Both the position numbers and the translations under genes were made by a program. 64,000 nt of DNA from JACVRW01 sp963734025 (GTDB taxonomy: Bacteria; Actinomycetota; Thermoleophilia; Solirubrobacterales; Thermoleophilaceae), in NCBI GenBank assembly GCA_963734025.1, contig CAVTFR010000011.1, positions 186,001 through 250,000 of the forward strand. Direction: 5' to 3'. Of the stretch, positions 1-7,944 are shown piece by piece. The notes beneath the pieces were generated by a model. That model did no database searches. It was given only the letters and a program-made list of their open reading frames with translations, and had not been told where the DNA came from. Each line of letters opens with the position of its first letter. Positions within the stretch are counted from its first letter, which is position 1.

Positions 1-1467
1 CAGACGGCGATCACCCTGTACACGCTCGTGATGGCGACCCTGATGATCACCGGCGGCAAGGTCGGCGCGCTGATCGGTCGAAAGCGGGCGTTCGCGATTG
101 GATGCGTGATCTACGGCGCGGGCTCGTTCACGACCGCGATCGCGCCGTCGCTGCCCGTCCTGCTGATCGGGTGGTCGTTCCTCGAGGGCATCGGCGCTGC
201 GCTGATCCTGCCGGCGATCGTCGCGCTGGTCGCGGCCAACTTCGCTGCGGAGGGCCGCCCGCGCGCCTACGGCCTGGTGATGGCGGCCGGGGCGATCGCG
301 GTCGCGGTCGGGCCGCTGATCGGGGGGCTGTTCACGACCTATCTCAGCTGGCGGTGGGTGTTCGCCGGCGAGGTGCTGATCGTGCTGGGGATCCTCGCGC
401 TGACGCGCCGGATCGAGGACGAGCCCCCGGGGCAGCAACCCCGGATCGACTTCGTCGGCGTCGTGCTGTCGGCGGCCGGCCTGGGTCTGGCGGTGTTCGG
501 CGTGCTGCGCTCGAGCGTTTGGGGCTGGGTCGCGCCAAAGCCCGACGCACCGGAGCTGTTCGGGATCTCTGCGACGCTGTGGCTCATCCTCGGCGGGCTG
601 TTCCTGCTCTGGCTGTTCTTCGAGTGGGAGTCGCGGCTCGAAAGGCGCGGTGAAGAGCCGCTCGTGCGCCCGTCGATGCTCCGGAACGTGCAGGCGAGCG
701 GCGGCCTGCGGATGTTCTTCTTCCAGTACTTCGTCCAAGCGGGCGTCTTCTTCGTGGTGCCGCTGTTCTTGTCGGTGTCGCTCGGGCTTTCGGCGATCGA
801 CACCGGGGTGCGCATTCTGCCGCTCTCGATAACTCTGCTGTTGGCGGCCGCCGGGATCCCGCGCTTCCGCCCGAACGCCAATCCACGCCGCGTCGTGCGG
901 CTCGGGCTGCTCGCCATGTTCGCGGGCACCGTCGTGCTGCTGGCCGCCATCGACGAGGACGCCTCGGCCGAGATCGTCACGCTGCCGCTATTGCTGCTGG
1001 GCCTGGGAATCGGCGCCCTGGCCTCCCAGCTCGGCGCCGTCACCGTGTCGTCCGTGCCCGACGAGCAAAGTCCCGAGGTCGGCGGCCTGCAGAACACCGC
1101 GACCAACCTTGGTGCGTCGCTGGGAACCGCGTTGGCGGGGTCGGTGCTGATCGCCAGCCTCACCGCGACTCTTCTGGCCGGCATAGAGCAGAACCCGGCC
1201 GTCCCGCCCGAGGTCAGCCGGCAGGCCGATACGCAGCTCTCAAGCGGCGTCCCCTTCCTGTCCGACGACGCCCTCGAGGCCGAGCTCGAGCAGGCCGGCG
1301 TGACCGACCAGACGGCCGCGGCGATCGTGGACGAGAACGCGACGGCACGGCTGCGCGCCCTGCGGACCGCGCTCGCGATCATCGCGATCGTCGCCGCGGC
1401 GGCGCTCTTCTTCTCTGGCCCGATCCCGACTCGACAACCGGGTTCGGAACCCGCATCCGCGCCGTGA
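1..1467 (+). CDS. MFS drug/proton antiporter, DHA2-like (5' end missing)
   Basis: The frame is already open at base 1, so the start and first helix lie outside the window; 488 residues are visible. The fragment opens in helix 2 and continues with the loop 2-3 signature (GKVGALIGRKRAF). Near residue 100 it carries antiporter motif C (GPLIGG). Further helices follow to about residue 470, so the total fits the 14-helix DHA2/EmrB-QacA group rather than the 12-helix group. Proteins of this family export drugs, dyes or lipids in exchange for protons; the substrate cannot be read from sequence. It ends 66 bases before a DUF1269 gene. Confidence 0.85.
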   Translation, partial: QTAITLYTLVMATLMITGGKVGALIGRKRAFAIGCVIYGAGSFTTAIAPSLPVLLIGWSFLEGIGAALILPAIVALVAANFAAEGRPRAYGLVMAAGAIAVAVGPLIGGLFTTYLSWRWVFAGEVLIVLGILALTRRIEDEPPGQQPRIDFVGVVLSAAGLGLAVFGVLRSSVWGWVAPKPDAPELFGISATLWLILGGLFLLWLFFEWESRLERRGEEPLVRPSMLRNVQASGGLRMFFFQYFVQAGVFFVVPLFLSVSLGLSAIDTGVRILPLSITLLLAAAGIPRFRPNANPRRVVRLGLLAMFAGTVVLLAAIDEDASAEIVTLPLLLLGLGIGALASQLGAVTVSSVPDEQSPEVGGLQNTATNLGASLGTALAGSVLIASLTATLLAGIEQNPAVPPEVSRQADTQLSSGVPFLSDDALEAELEQAGVTDQTAAAIVDENATARLRALRTALAIIAIVAAAALFFSGPIPTRQPGSEPASAP

Positions 1468-1533
1468 GCGAAGCAACGACGCGCGACGGCACATGCCAAT
1501 GACACCTGAAAGCTGTGAGGACGGAGGAAACAG

Positions 1534-2037
1534 ATGAGTGACCTCATCGCGATCGCATATCCGGATCAAGCAGCGGTGAGCCGCGCCACCGCCAACGTTG
1601 CCGAGGCCGTCCACGACGGGCTGTTGGAGGTCGAGGACCTGGTTGTCATCGTCCGGGACGAGGACGGCACCGTCGACGTCCAGCAGGGGGGCACCGGCGT
1701 CGGGACGGCGGCAGTCGGGGGTGCCATGTGGGGTGGCCTGATCGGACTGATCTTCCTGGCGCCGCTGTTGGGCATGGCAGTGGGCGCGCTGGCGGGCGGC
1801 GCGGCTTGGAAGAGCAGCTTCGGCGACGTCGGTGTTGCCGAGAGCTTCGTGGACGAACTGCGCGAGAGTCTGATGCCGGGCAGCGCCGCCCTGGTGCTGC
1901 TCGTCCGCGAGGTGGCACTGGACGAGATTCTCCCGCGCATTCAGGAGCAGGGACACGTCATCCGGACTTCGCTCAGCGACAACGTCGAAGCACAGCTCGC
2001 GGCGGCGTTGGCGGCGGCAAGGCCGGGCCGAGACTAG
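1534..2037 (+). CDS. DUF1269 family membrane protein
   Basis: A 167-residue protein with a strong Shine-Dalgarno sequence (GGAGG at 1523-1527) before ATG 1534. The N-terminal 50 residues form a small alpha/beta domain. A glycine-rich hydrophobic stretch (about residues 53-92, with several GxxxG-like steps) looks like a membrane hairpin, and a second soluble alpha/beta half follows. This is the DUF1269/TM-hairpin architecture found in many soil actinobacteria, often beside SHOCT proteins, as here. The function is unknown. The family assignment comes from overall pattern. Confidence 0.75.
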   Translation: MSDLIAIAYPDQAAVSRATANVAEAVHDGLLEVEDLVVIVRDEDGTVDVQQGGTGVGTAAVGGAMWGGLIGLIFLAPLLGMAVGALAGGAAWKSSFGDVGVAESFVDELRESLMPGSAALVLLVREVALDEILPRIQEQGHVIRTSLSDNVEAQLAAALAAARPGRD

Positions 2038-2109
2038 ATCCGATGGCTCGGGCCGACGCGCGCCGGCGTGGCCTGCGCTACCGTCGCCGCAGTGGTCCTT
2101 CTGAGCGGG

Positions 2110-2364
2110 ATGATGCGAAGCGCCGCCATCACCGGGCGCACCGACACCCTCGGCGCGTGGTGCGCTGGGCGTCAGGGCGGGCGCTGGGCGCAGCAGACAG
2201 TTCGTGCGGCCTTCCCGACGGCAGCGCCCCAGGACCAGCGGACCCCGCCCGCTGGTCGCGACGCCGCCCGGCCCGAGGCGCTCCGCGAACTGACGGAACT
2301 GCACCAGCGCGGCTTCGTCACCGACGACGAGTTCGAGGGTCTCCGCGCCCGCATGGGCGTCTGA
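2110..2364 (+). CDS. small SHOCT-domain protein
   Basis: An 84-residue protein. The last 27 residues (ELTELHQRGFVTDDEFEGLR) match the SHOCT motif, a short C-terminal helix pair typical of small membrane-associated or oligomerising proteins. The start was put at ATG 2110, preceded by GAGCGGG, because small proteins of this type often begin with a basic/hydrophobic stretch such as MMRSAAITG. A GTG at 2068 in the same frame would add 14 hydrophobic residues and cannot be excluded. It follows the DUF1269 gene by 72 bases and may share its transcript. The middle (residues 10-50) is atypically rich in Trp, Cys and Thr, which could mean decay. Confidence 0.5.
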   Translation: MMRSAAITGRTDTLGAWCAGRQGGRWAQQTVRAAFPTAAPQDQRTPPAGRDAARPEALRELTELHQRGFVTDDEFEGLRARMGV

Positions 2365-2473
2365 GCCAGATCCGGCCGTTCGGTTCTCTCCCGCGGCCGG
2401 CCACGTCGCAGCCGGGGGTACGGGCGCGTCGCCACCGTGACGCCCCGTCTGATCGGGCTATCGTCTGCCGAGG

Positions 2474-2547
<74 letters not shown>

Positions 2548-2551
2548 CTCG

Positions 2552-2971
2552 ATGACCCCGGACCGCCAGCATGTGCTGTTGCGGACGCGCGTCGAGCTGG
2601 TGCGCGGGATCGTCGACGCGCTCAACCGAGGTGACGTCGATGCGATGTTGACGCTCATGCATCCGGACTTCGAGTGGATGCCGCTCGAGGCAAGCCCGGT
2701 TGCAAGCGTCTACCGCGGCCACGAGCAGGTGAGGCGCTACGTCGAGGACTGGCGGAGCACCTTCGAGGGCCTGCGGCTCGATCTCGAGGATCCGACGGAG
2801 GTGGACGATCGGGTCGTAGCCGTGGTGCACGGTCACGGTCGCGGCCGGGCGAGCGGCGTACAGCTCGACAACTGCTTCTGCCAGGTGTGGACGGTGCGCT
2901 CCGGGGAGGCGATCGGGATGGCCGAGTACGCCAGTCGCGAAGAGGCGCTGGCCCGGCTGCGCTCGCCGTAG
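2552..2971 (+). CDS. SnoaL/NTF2-like protein
   Basis: A 139-residue protein of the NTF2-like/SnoaL fold. It has an N-terminal helix pair (ELVRGIVDALNRGDVDAML), then HPDFEWMPLE, then a curved sheet with the family's typical G-x-x-x-V-R-x-Y (GHEQVRRYVEDW) in the middle. Such small cone-shaped domains include polyketide cyclases, delta-5-3-ketosteroid isomerase relatives and many unassigned stress proteins. The substrate is unknown. ATG 2552 lies only 5 bases after tRNA-Arg, so the gene may be cotranscribed with the tRNA. Confidence 0.7.
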   Translation: MTPDRQHVLLRTRVELVRGIVDALNRGDVDAMLTLMHPDFEWMPLEASPVASVYRGHEQVRRYVEDWRSTFEGLRLDLEDPTEVDDRVVAVVHGHGRGRASGVQLDNCFCQVWTVRSGEAIGMAEYASREEALARLRSP

Positions 2972-2983
2972 GGCTCGCGCCGT

Positions 2984-3499
2984 TCAGTCCCGCGTGGTCA
3001 GCGAGTCGATGGCGACGGTGATCGCGAGGATGAGTGGAGCGTCCTCACCTGTTGCCACGTCGACGCCGTAGGAGTCGCGCACGCGAAACCATTTCTTGGA
3101 GACCGTGGCGACCGTGTCGCCGTCGCGCCTGATCTCGTACTCGTGGTCGACGACGTTTCCGTGCGCCTTCATGTCGGTGCCGTTCTCGACGTCGATGGCG
3201 AAGCGGTCCCGGATCCCGACGAGCGCCTTGTGGACGGTCGCTGCGGTGTGGCCGTAGCGCTGGATCGCGATCTTCTCGCGGATGCTGAGCTTGCGCTCCT
3301 GGATCCTGGCCACCTCGTCTCCCGAGGCGTTCTCGAGGATGAAGGTCTGGCGTAGCCGAATCGCCTTGCCGTTGACCTTGAATGCCCGTTCGCCGCTGTC
3401 GTTCTCGATCCAGAAGTCGTCGCCGATCGCCAGCAGCTTCTCGCGCATCAGGAACCGCTCGCCTGCAGGCCCGTCTCCGCCACGCCGAAGGAATCCCAT
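2984..3499 (-). CDS. LURP-one-related (LOR/scramblase-like) protein
   Basis: A 171-residue protein with the tubby-like LOR fold. Its signature runs through FLMREKLLAIGDDFWIEND, then a repeated pattern of 'G-x-x-F/Y-V-x-G-K-A-x-x-L-R' and 'I-x-x-K-x-L-S-I-R-E'. Members are related to phospholipid scramblases and plant LURP1; the bacterial role is not established. The 3' end converges on the SnoaL-like gene with 12 bases between. A TATGGT box (3506-3511) sits 6 bases before ATG 3499, fitting a leaderless transcript. Confidence 0.8.
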   Translation of the reverse strand: MGFLRRGGDGPAGERFLMREKLLAIGDDFWIENDSGERAFKVNGKAIRLRQTFILENASGDEVARIQERKLSIREKIAIQRYGHTAATVHKALVGIRDRFAIDVENGTDMKAHGNVVDHEYEIRRDGDTVATVSKKWFRVRDSYGVDVATGEDAPLILAITVAIDSLTTRD

Positions 3500-3588
3500 C
3501 TGCCAACCATACGGCCGAACGGCGTCGGGCGAGATCGACGAGTCCGAGTATCACCGCCCCGTGGGCCGTAGGCCGAGGCTGACCGCGA

Positions 3589-3990
3589 TCAAGACGCGCG
3601 GGGCGCGAGCCGCATGGTCACGCGCCGCCACGGCTTGTCGACGCGCCGGCAGCGGACCGAGGTGACGCGGGCGGTCTCGCCGCGCGTGTACGTGCAGCGA
3701 TAGAAGCCGCCGTCCCAGCTCGCACCGTGCACCTCGATGCGCCCGGGCTCGCGCTCGCCTGCGCGTCGCCGGGCGCGGATCTCGAGGGCGGCGGCCCCGG
3801 CTACCAGACAGGGCGACGCGTAGTAGTCCGTCCTGGGGGGCTGATTCACGGCCCGCAGCCGCTTGATCGCCGGCGCGGCGCCGCCCTCGTTGAGCTGGGC
3901 GGTCCCGCACCGGACGCTGTCGGCGTGCGCCGGGGCGGCGGCGCTCAGGGCGATGGCGGCGGTCACCGCGAGCACGAGGAGACGAGGCAT
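3589..3990 (-). CDS. secreted protein of unknown function
   Basis: A 133-residue protein. It starts with a clear Sec signal peptide (MPRLLVLAVTAAIALSAAA, cleavage likely after AHA). The mature part is small and basic with four cysteines (RCGTA, SPCLV, YRCTY, VRCRR), probably two disulfides. The start was placed at ATG 3990 rather than further upstream because the signal peptide begins there and a TACAAA box (3998-4003) lies exactly 7 bases ahead. No family was recognised. Confidence 0.6.
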   Translation of the reverse strand: MPRLLVLAVTAAIALSAAAPAHADSVRCGTAQLNEGGAAPAIKRLRAVNQPPRTDYYASPCLVAGAAALEIRARRRAGEREPGRIEVHGASWDGGFYRCTYTRGETARVTSVRCRRVDKPWRRVTMRLAPRAS

Positions 3991-4025
3991 CCCTGGATTT
4001 GTAGCGACCGTCCGAAGCTGCGGCC

Positions 4026-4150
4026 ATGACGACCGAGGCAGAGCTCGAGGAGACCGGGACGTCGAGACGGACGACGCGGACATCGCGTACGCGCACGAGG
4101 CAGAGCCGGACCCCGTGCGCTACCGCGACGGCCGGCTGCCCGGCGCCTAG
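4026..4150 (+). pseudogene. possible small gene with an internal frameshift
   Basis: From ATG 4026 the frame encodes MTTEAELEETG, an acidic protein-like start, and then turns into Arg/Thr-rich shadow sequence. One frame over, from about 4060, the coding becomes protein-like again (ETDDADIAYAHEAEPDPVRY) and ends at TAG 4148-4150. Joining the two needs a one-base loss (or two-base gain) near 4055-4062 and would give a roughly 40-residue acidic peptide. No family was recognised. It may be a decayed gene, a sequencing error or chance. Confidence 0.25.
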
Positions 4151-4159
4151 CGTGGCCGC

Positions 4160-4648
4160 TCAGAGCCGCCGGTGCATCAAGAGCAGCCCGACGAACCCCT
4201 CCGTCGGGTGGCGAAAGCCCTCCGGGATCGTCGCGAGAGTCTCGAAGCCGAGTGAGCGATATAGAAGGACCGCCGGGGCGTTGGTCTCCGCGACCGCGTT
4301 GAACTGAATCGCGCGGAAGCCGCGCCGGCGTGCCCAGTCGAGCATGTCCTCGCCGAGCGCGCGGCCGACCCCCTTGCCCCGGTGAGCCGAGTCGACCATG
4401 AAGTTCCCGCTGGCGACGTGCGAGCCGGGGCCGTCGTGGTTGGCATACATGTTCGCCGAGCCGAGCACGGCGCCGTCCGCGTCGGCGGCGACCGTCGTGC
4501 GGTCCGGAGGGTCCAGAAGCCACATCGCGCGCGCATCCCGCTCGTTCATCCGCTCGTCGTAAGCGAACGTGTCGCCGGCCGCCACGATCTCGTGCAGGAA
4601 GGGCCAGATCCGGGGCCAGTCGGTGGCTGTCGCGTCCCTGATCTCCAT
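4160..4648 (-). CDS. GNAT family N-acetyltransferase
   Basis: A 162-residue single GNAT domain. The acetyl-CoA pyrophosphate loop R/Q-x-x-G-x-G/A is HRGKGVGRAL (about residues 89-98). Motif B, FNAVAETNAPAVLLYRSLGF, gives the typical N-A-x-L-Y-x-x-x-G-F ending at about 145. The acceptor amine cannot be told from the sequence. A TAGGGT box lies 14 bases upstream of the ATG, so it probably has its own promoter. It is downstream of, and on the same strand as, marR. Confidence 0.85.
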   Translation of the reverse strand: MEIRDATATDWPRIWPFLHEIVAAGDTFAYDERMNERDARAMWLLDPPDRTTVAADADGAVLGSANMYANHDGPGSHVASGNFMVDSAHRGKGVGRALGEDMLDWARRRGFRAIQFNAVAETNAPAVLLYRSLGFETLATIPEGFRHPTEGFVGLLLMHRRL

Positions 4649-4729
4649 CGCTGCGACTCAGGACCCTACGGGGCAATCGCGTCCTGGCGCAGCTCGCGCC
4701 GGCGGAGGTCAACGTCCCGGCGCAGTAGC

Positions 4730-4769
4730 CGCTGCCGGCCTGCCGGGCGCGAGGCCGAGGCCGGCAGCG
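4730..4769 (-). terminator. candidate terminator hairpin after marR
   Basis: A perfect 12-bp inverted repeat (CGCTGCCGGCCT at 4730-4741 with AGGCCGGCAGCG at 4758-4769) begins one base beyond the marR stop on the minus strand. There is no U-run, so intrinsic termination is only a possibility. Confidence 0.4.
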
Positions 4770-4770
4770 C

Positions 4771-5232
4771 TCAGAGCTCGTGGATGTCCCCCGCGATCAC
4801 CCTGAGCAGGCTCGCCGCGGTCTCGCGCTCGGCATCGCTCAGCCGGTCGAAGATCGCCCGCTGCCGGGCGCGGACCCAGGTGCGCTTCTCCCCGAGGACC
4901 CGGGCGCCCGCCGGTGTCAGCGAGACCGTCACGATGCGCCCGTCCTCGCTTCGGCCGCGGCGCCGCTTGACGAAGCCGCGGCCCTCGAGGCTGCGCAGCG
5001 CGCGCGTCGCCGTCGGCACCGCCACGTCCGCCGCCGCCGCGATCTCGGTGACGGTGGCGAGGCCCCCGCCGAGCGCTTGGAGGACGTTGTACTGGGAGAG
5101 GGTCAGCTCCGTCTCGCCGCCGGGGACACCGCGGCCGGTGGCGCGCAGGATCGCGGAAACGAGGTCGTCGAGCGCTTCCGCGAACTCGGCGTGTGCCTGG
5201 TCGTCTGCCTGTGCTCCCGAGACGATCACCAT
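4771..5232 (-). CDS. MarR family transcriptional regulator
   Basis: A 153-residue winged-helix protein. The dimerisation helix lies at about residues 10-40, followed by the winged-helix domain: TLSQYNVLQALGG, VTEIAAAADVAVPTATRALR (recognition helix) and the wing FVKRRRGRSEDGRIVTVSLT with the usual D-x-R. The C-terminal helices complete the dimer. It is divergent from the universal stress protein gene. The intergenic palindrome 5245-5256 overlaps the TAAATT box (5242-5247) that lies 9 bases before this ATG, so autorepression is likely. The effector is unknown. Confidence 0.88.
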   Translation of the reverse strand: MVIVSGAQADDQAHAEFAEALDDLVSAILRATGRGVPGGETELTLSQYNVLQALGGGLATVTEIAAAADVAVPTATRALRSLEGRGFVKRRRGRSEDGRIVTVSLTPAGARVLGEKRTWVRARQRAIFDRLSDAERETAASLLRVIAGDIHEL

Positions 5233-5241
5233 TGAGGAAAC

Positions 5242-5272
5242 AATTTAGCGTGCTAAGGACTTGTGGTATGCT
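5242..5272. promoter_or_regulatory. divergent marR/usp promoters with palindromic operator
   Basis: An AT-rich island in GC-rich DNA. The inverted repeat TTAGC-GT-GCTAA (5245-5256) is a typical MarR-type site. On the minus strand TAAATT (5242-5247) is a -10 box for marR. On the plus strand TATGCT (5267-5272) is a -10 for usp, with the palindrome in the -35 area. Binding of the MarR dimer would therefore block both promoters. Direct sight: the repeat and boxes. Inference: MarR binding. Confidence 0.6.
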
Positions 5273-5298
5273 CAGGGCACGCGATCAAGAGGTTGGCC

Positions 5299-5826
5299 GT
5301 GTTCCATCGGATACTCGTCGGAATGGATGACAGCCCCGCCGCCTGGCTCGCGCTCGACCGTGCGATCGAGCTGGCGGAGGAAGGGCACGGCCGCATTGGC
5401 CTTCTTACGAGCGCACCGCAGCCCGCGAACGTGATCTGGGCGGGCCCGATCGCCGTCCCTCAGAGCCGCGCCGGGATGTGCGAGCAGCTCGACGCCTGGG
5501 CCTGCAAGACCATCGAGGCGGCCATGGCAGCGGTGCCGGCGGAAGTTCCGGTCACGAAGCTGGTGGCACATGGCGACCCGGCGGAGGCGCTCACCCACGA
5601 GGCTGGCCACGGCGACTGGGACCTCATCGTGGTCGGCCAGGCGAGCCGCAGGCGGCGGCTGCCTTTCCAGCGCCCTGTCGGCGAGCGCTTGCGCGACGTC
5701 GAGATCCCGGTGCTGGTGGTGCACCCCGAGCCCGAGCCGGTGCTCAAGGCAACCCGCCGGCGGCTCTGGTCTCGCAAGCGGAAGCCCGCGCTCGACCGGC
5801 TTCCCGCTCGCCTGCCTGTTGAATAG
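5299..5826 (+). CDS. universal stress protein (UspA family)
   Basis: A 175-residue protein opening with the USP strand FHRILVGMDDSP (Asp for nucleotide contact) and containing DLIVVGQASRRRRLPFQ before VGERLRDVEIPVLVV. The ATP-binding G-x2-G-x9-G(S/T) motif is incomplete: the second Gly is replaced, so nucleotide binding is doubtful. An unusual basic tail (RRRLWSRKRKP) follows. GTG 5299 was chosen because the fold begins immediately after it; an upstream GTG at 5263 overlaps the promoter. Control is probably by the divergent MarR. Confidence 0.8.
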   Translation: MFHRILVGMDDSPAAWLALDRAIELAEEGHGRIGLLTSAPQPANVIWAGPIAVPQSRAGMCEQLDAWACKTIEAAMAAVPAEVPVTKLVAHGDPAEALTHEAGHGDWDLIVVGQASRRRRLPFQRPVGERLRDVEIPVLVVHPEPEPVLKATRRRLWSRKRKPALDRLPARLPVE

Positions 5827-5831
5827 GACGC

Positions 5832-6677
5832 GTGATCGTCTTTTCAGCCGCCGCGCTCGACCGTGCGCCGGGCGAGCGGAGCGACCCTGACTGGCTCGGC
5901 GCCCGCCGCGCCGACCCGCGCGCCCGAGCGCTCCAGCTCTCCGAGCGCGGAGTCTGGATAGACGACGGGCGGCTGCTGCTCGGCTCGCCGGACGGCTCCG
6001 AGGTCTTCCTGGGGCTGGCGGGACAGATGCCGCTGTTCGCGTCCGACGTGACGGCATCGGAACCGGCGGACGGCCGCCCCGCCGGGCTCCGCGACGCGGC
6101 GGCCGAGCTGCCCGCAGACGAGGCGGCGCTCGCCGCGTATGCCGCGGCGCTGCTCGCCTGGCACCGGCGTCACGGCTTCTGCGCCAACTGCGGCGCGGCT
6201 ACGGACATCGTCGACGCCGGTCACCAGCGCAGCTGTCCGGTCTGCCACGCCCACCACTTCCCGCGCACGGACCCGGTGGTGATCGTGCGCGTGTCGGACG
6301 CCGCCGACAGGCTCCTCCTCGGGCGCTCGCGTCAGTGGCCGCCCGGGCGCTACTCGCTCCTCGCCGGCTTCGTCGAGCCCGGTGAGACGCTCGAGGACGC
6401 CGTCCGGCGTGAGGTGCTCGAGGAGTCCGCGATCGAGCTCGGCGAGGTCCGCTATCTCGCGTCGCAGCCGTGGCCCTTCCCGAGCTCGCTGATGCTCGGC
6501 TTCGAGGCCCGCGCCGAGCCGGGCGAGCCGCACTCGGCCGACGACGAGCTCGAGGATGTCCGCTGGTTCGAGCGCTCCGAGATCGAGGCGGCGGCCGCGG
6601 GCCGCGGCAAGCTGACGCTGGCGCCGCCGTACGCGATCGCGCGCAGGCTGATCAATGCCTGGCTCGCGGCGGGCTAG
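5832..6677 (+). CDS. nudC: NAD+ diphosphatase NudC (Nudix hydrolase)
   Basis: 281 residues, GTG start 5 bases after usp. Order: a divergent N-terminal domain, a zinc ribbon with Cys117, Cys120, Cys135 and Cys138, a Nudix box at about 179-202 (GFVEPGETLEDAVRREVLEE) and the NudC signature SQPWPFPSS at 211-219. That signature marks NADH pyrophosphatases, which also remove NAD caps from RNA. In the Nudix consensus the Gly after E-E-x is Ala here, while the catalytic R-E-x-x-E-E glutamates are intact. The 3' end overlaps convergent pyrE by 4 bases. Confidence 0.92.
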   Translation: MIVFSAAALDRAPGERSDPDWLGARRADPRARALQLSERGVWIDDGRLLLGSPDGSEVFLGLAGQMPLFASDVTASEPADGRPAGLRDAAAELPADEAALAAYAAALLAWHRRHGFCANCGAATDIVDAGHQRSCPVCHAHHFPRTDPVVIVRVSDAADRLLLGRSRQWPPGRYSLLAGFVEPGETLEDAVRREVLEESAIELGEVRYLASQPWPFPSSLMLGFEARAEPGEPHSADDELEDVRWFERSEIEAAAAGRGKLTLAPPYAIARRLINAWLAAG

Positions 6678-7225
6678 CGGTCCGGCCGTTCCGGGTAGAC
6701 GTCGTCGATCGTGGTCAGCGGCGTGTAGGGCGCGCCGGCCGCGGCCTCGATCGCCTCCGCGCCGCCTGCCAAGCGGTCGAGCACGCTGACGACGCCGACG
6801 ATCTCCAGCCCCTCCTCGCGCACGCGCTCGATCGCCCGGACGGTCGATCCGCCCGTCGTGACCACGTCCTCCACTATCAGGCAACGCTCCCCGCGGTCGA
6901 GCAGCGGACCCTCGACCCAGCGCTGCAGGCCGTGCTGCTTCTTCTCCTTGCGCACGAAGAACGCCTTCACGCCGGCGCCGGCGGCGAGGGCTGCACACGC
7001 GACCGGATCGGCGCCCATCGTCATCCCCCCCACAGCCGTGGCGTTCGTCCTGGCGACCTCCGCCGCCACGAGCTCGCCCAGAGCGAGGAAGCCCTCGGGC
7101 AGAAGGATGGCTCGCTTTGCGTCTACGTAGTAGTGGGCGCTCGCGCCGCTCGTCAGCGTTACCTCGCCGATCACGAGCGCGTGCTCGCGCAGCTCCGCGA
7201 CGAGCCGCTCGCGCGCGTCAGCCAT
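6674..7225 (-). CDS. pyrE: orotate phosphoribosyltransferase
   Basis: 183 residues. It converts orotate plus PRPP to OMP in pyrimidine synthesis. The PRPP loop is CLIVEDVVTTGGST (about residues 115-128). The flexible catalytic lysine loop is FFVRKEKKQHG, and the N-terminal substrate strand is TLTSGASAHYYVDAK. The length fits the short actinobacterial type. It is monocistronic; no other pyr genes lie in the window. Confidence 0.95.
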   Translation of the reverse strand: MADARERLVAELREHALVIGEVTLTSGASAHYYVDAKRAILLPEGFLALGELVAAEVARTNATAVGGMTMGADPVACAALAAGAGVKAFFVRKEKKQHGLQRWVEGPLLDRGERCLIVEDVVTTGGSTVRAIERVREEGLEIVGVVSVLDRLAGGAEAIEAAAGAPYTPLTTIDDVYPERPDR

Positions 7226-7279
7226 GCGTGGACATCTCGGTTGCGGGAGTCATGGTCGGCGAAGGCGTGCCGATGGTAA

Positions 7280-7693
7280 ATGGCGATGGGATCGGGCATC
7301 CGCCTACTGGCGATCCTCGCCTCGGGGATCGTGCTCCTCGGGTTCGCGTTCTTCGCGGTGGACGAGATGGACCGCGGTTCCCAGAATCAGCAGAACGCGC
7401 TCGAATCGGAGCTCCGGTCCGAGGCCGAGAATCCGGCGGTGATCGCACCCAACTCGCGCGAGGAGATGCTGCGCGAGCAGCGCAACGGCGACGTCCGCGA
7501 GCTGATCGACGACGCGAACGACGTCCTCCTGGCGCCGTTCGCGCACGTGGTCGATTCGACCAACGTTTGGGTCGCCAACGGGGTGCCTACGCTGCTCGGC
7601 CTATTGCTCTACGGCCTCCTGCTCGGGCTCGTCGCGAACATGCTCCCCAAGCACCGTGAGCACGGCGGCGATTGGCGCACCGCAGAACCGTGA
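7280..7693 (+). CDS. two-helix membrane protein of unknown function
   Basis: 137 residues: a membrane helix at about 8-26 (LLAILASGIVLLGFAFFAV), an acidic soluble middle (about 30-95) and a second helix near 102-122 (TLLGLLLYGLLLGLVANML), then a short charged tail. ATG 7286 in the same frame is an alternative start. No family was recognised. It precedes the c-di-AMP riboswitch by about 80 bases. Confidence 0.55.
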   Translation: MAMGSGIRLLAILASGIVLLGFAFFAVDEMDRGSQNQQNALESELRSEAENPAVIAPNSREEMLREQRNGDVRELIDDANDVLLAPFAHVVDSTNVWVANGVPTLLGLLLYGLLLGLVANMLPKHREHGGDWRTAEP

Positions 7694-7769
7694 AGGGTTT
7701 CGACGACCTTCGCCGAAGGAGTTCGCTAGGCTGCTCCCGCGCAACTTTCCCTGGAAAGGACGGTTGTGT

Positions 7770-7937
7770 GAGAAGTCAAGCGCCGAGTCGCGCCGCCCGC
7801 CGCCGGGCAGCGTGAACGGGGGAACCAGGTTGGTGGCCGATTGCCACCGGGGGCGAGTCGTGGCCCCAAGAGCCACGTAGCGCATCTTCCAGCGCGAGCC
7901 CGACAGCTAACCCCGTAGGCCCGAACGGAAGGGGACA
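7770..7937 (+). ncRNA. cyclic di-AMP (ydaO/yuaA) riboswitch
   Basis: The leader of the M23 peptidase gene contains the conserved core blocks of the ydaO class: CGCCGAGTC (7781-7789), AACGGGGGAACCAGG (7815-7829), GGGGGCGAGTCG (7849-7860) and the hallmark GAGCCCGACAGCTAACCCCG (7896-7915) followed by TAGGC and GGAAGGGG (7927-7934). The last block is also the ribosome-binding site, 10 bases before ATG 7945. In actinobacteria this class controls cell-wall hydrolases, matching the gene downstream, and normally acts as an OFF switch. TAGGCT at 7727-7732 is a possible -10. The outer boundaries are approximate. Confidence 0.9.
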
Positions 7938-7944
7938 ATGTCGG

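Noticed and set aside
4730..4769. Attachment site or mobile-element end
   Set aside because: The inverted repeat has no partner copy in the window and lies one base after a stop codon, as a terminator would.
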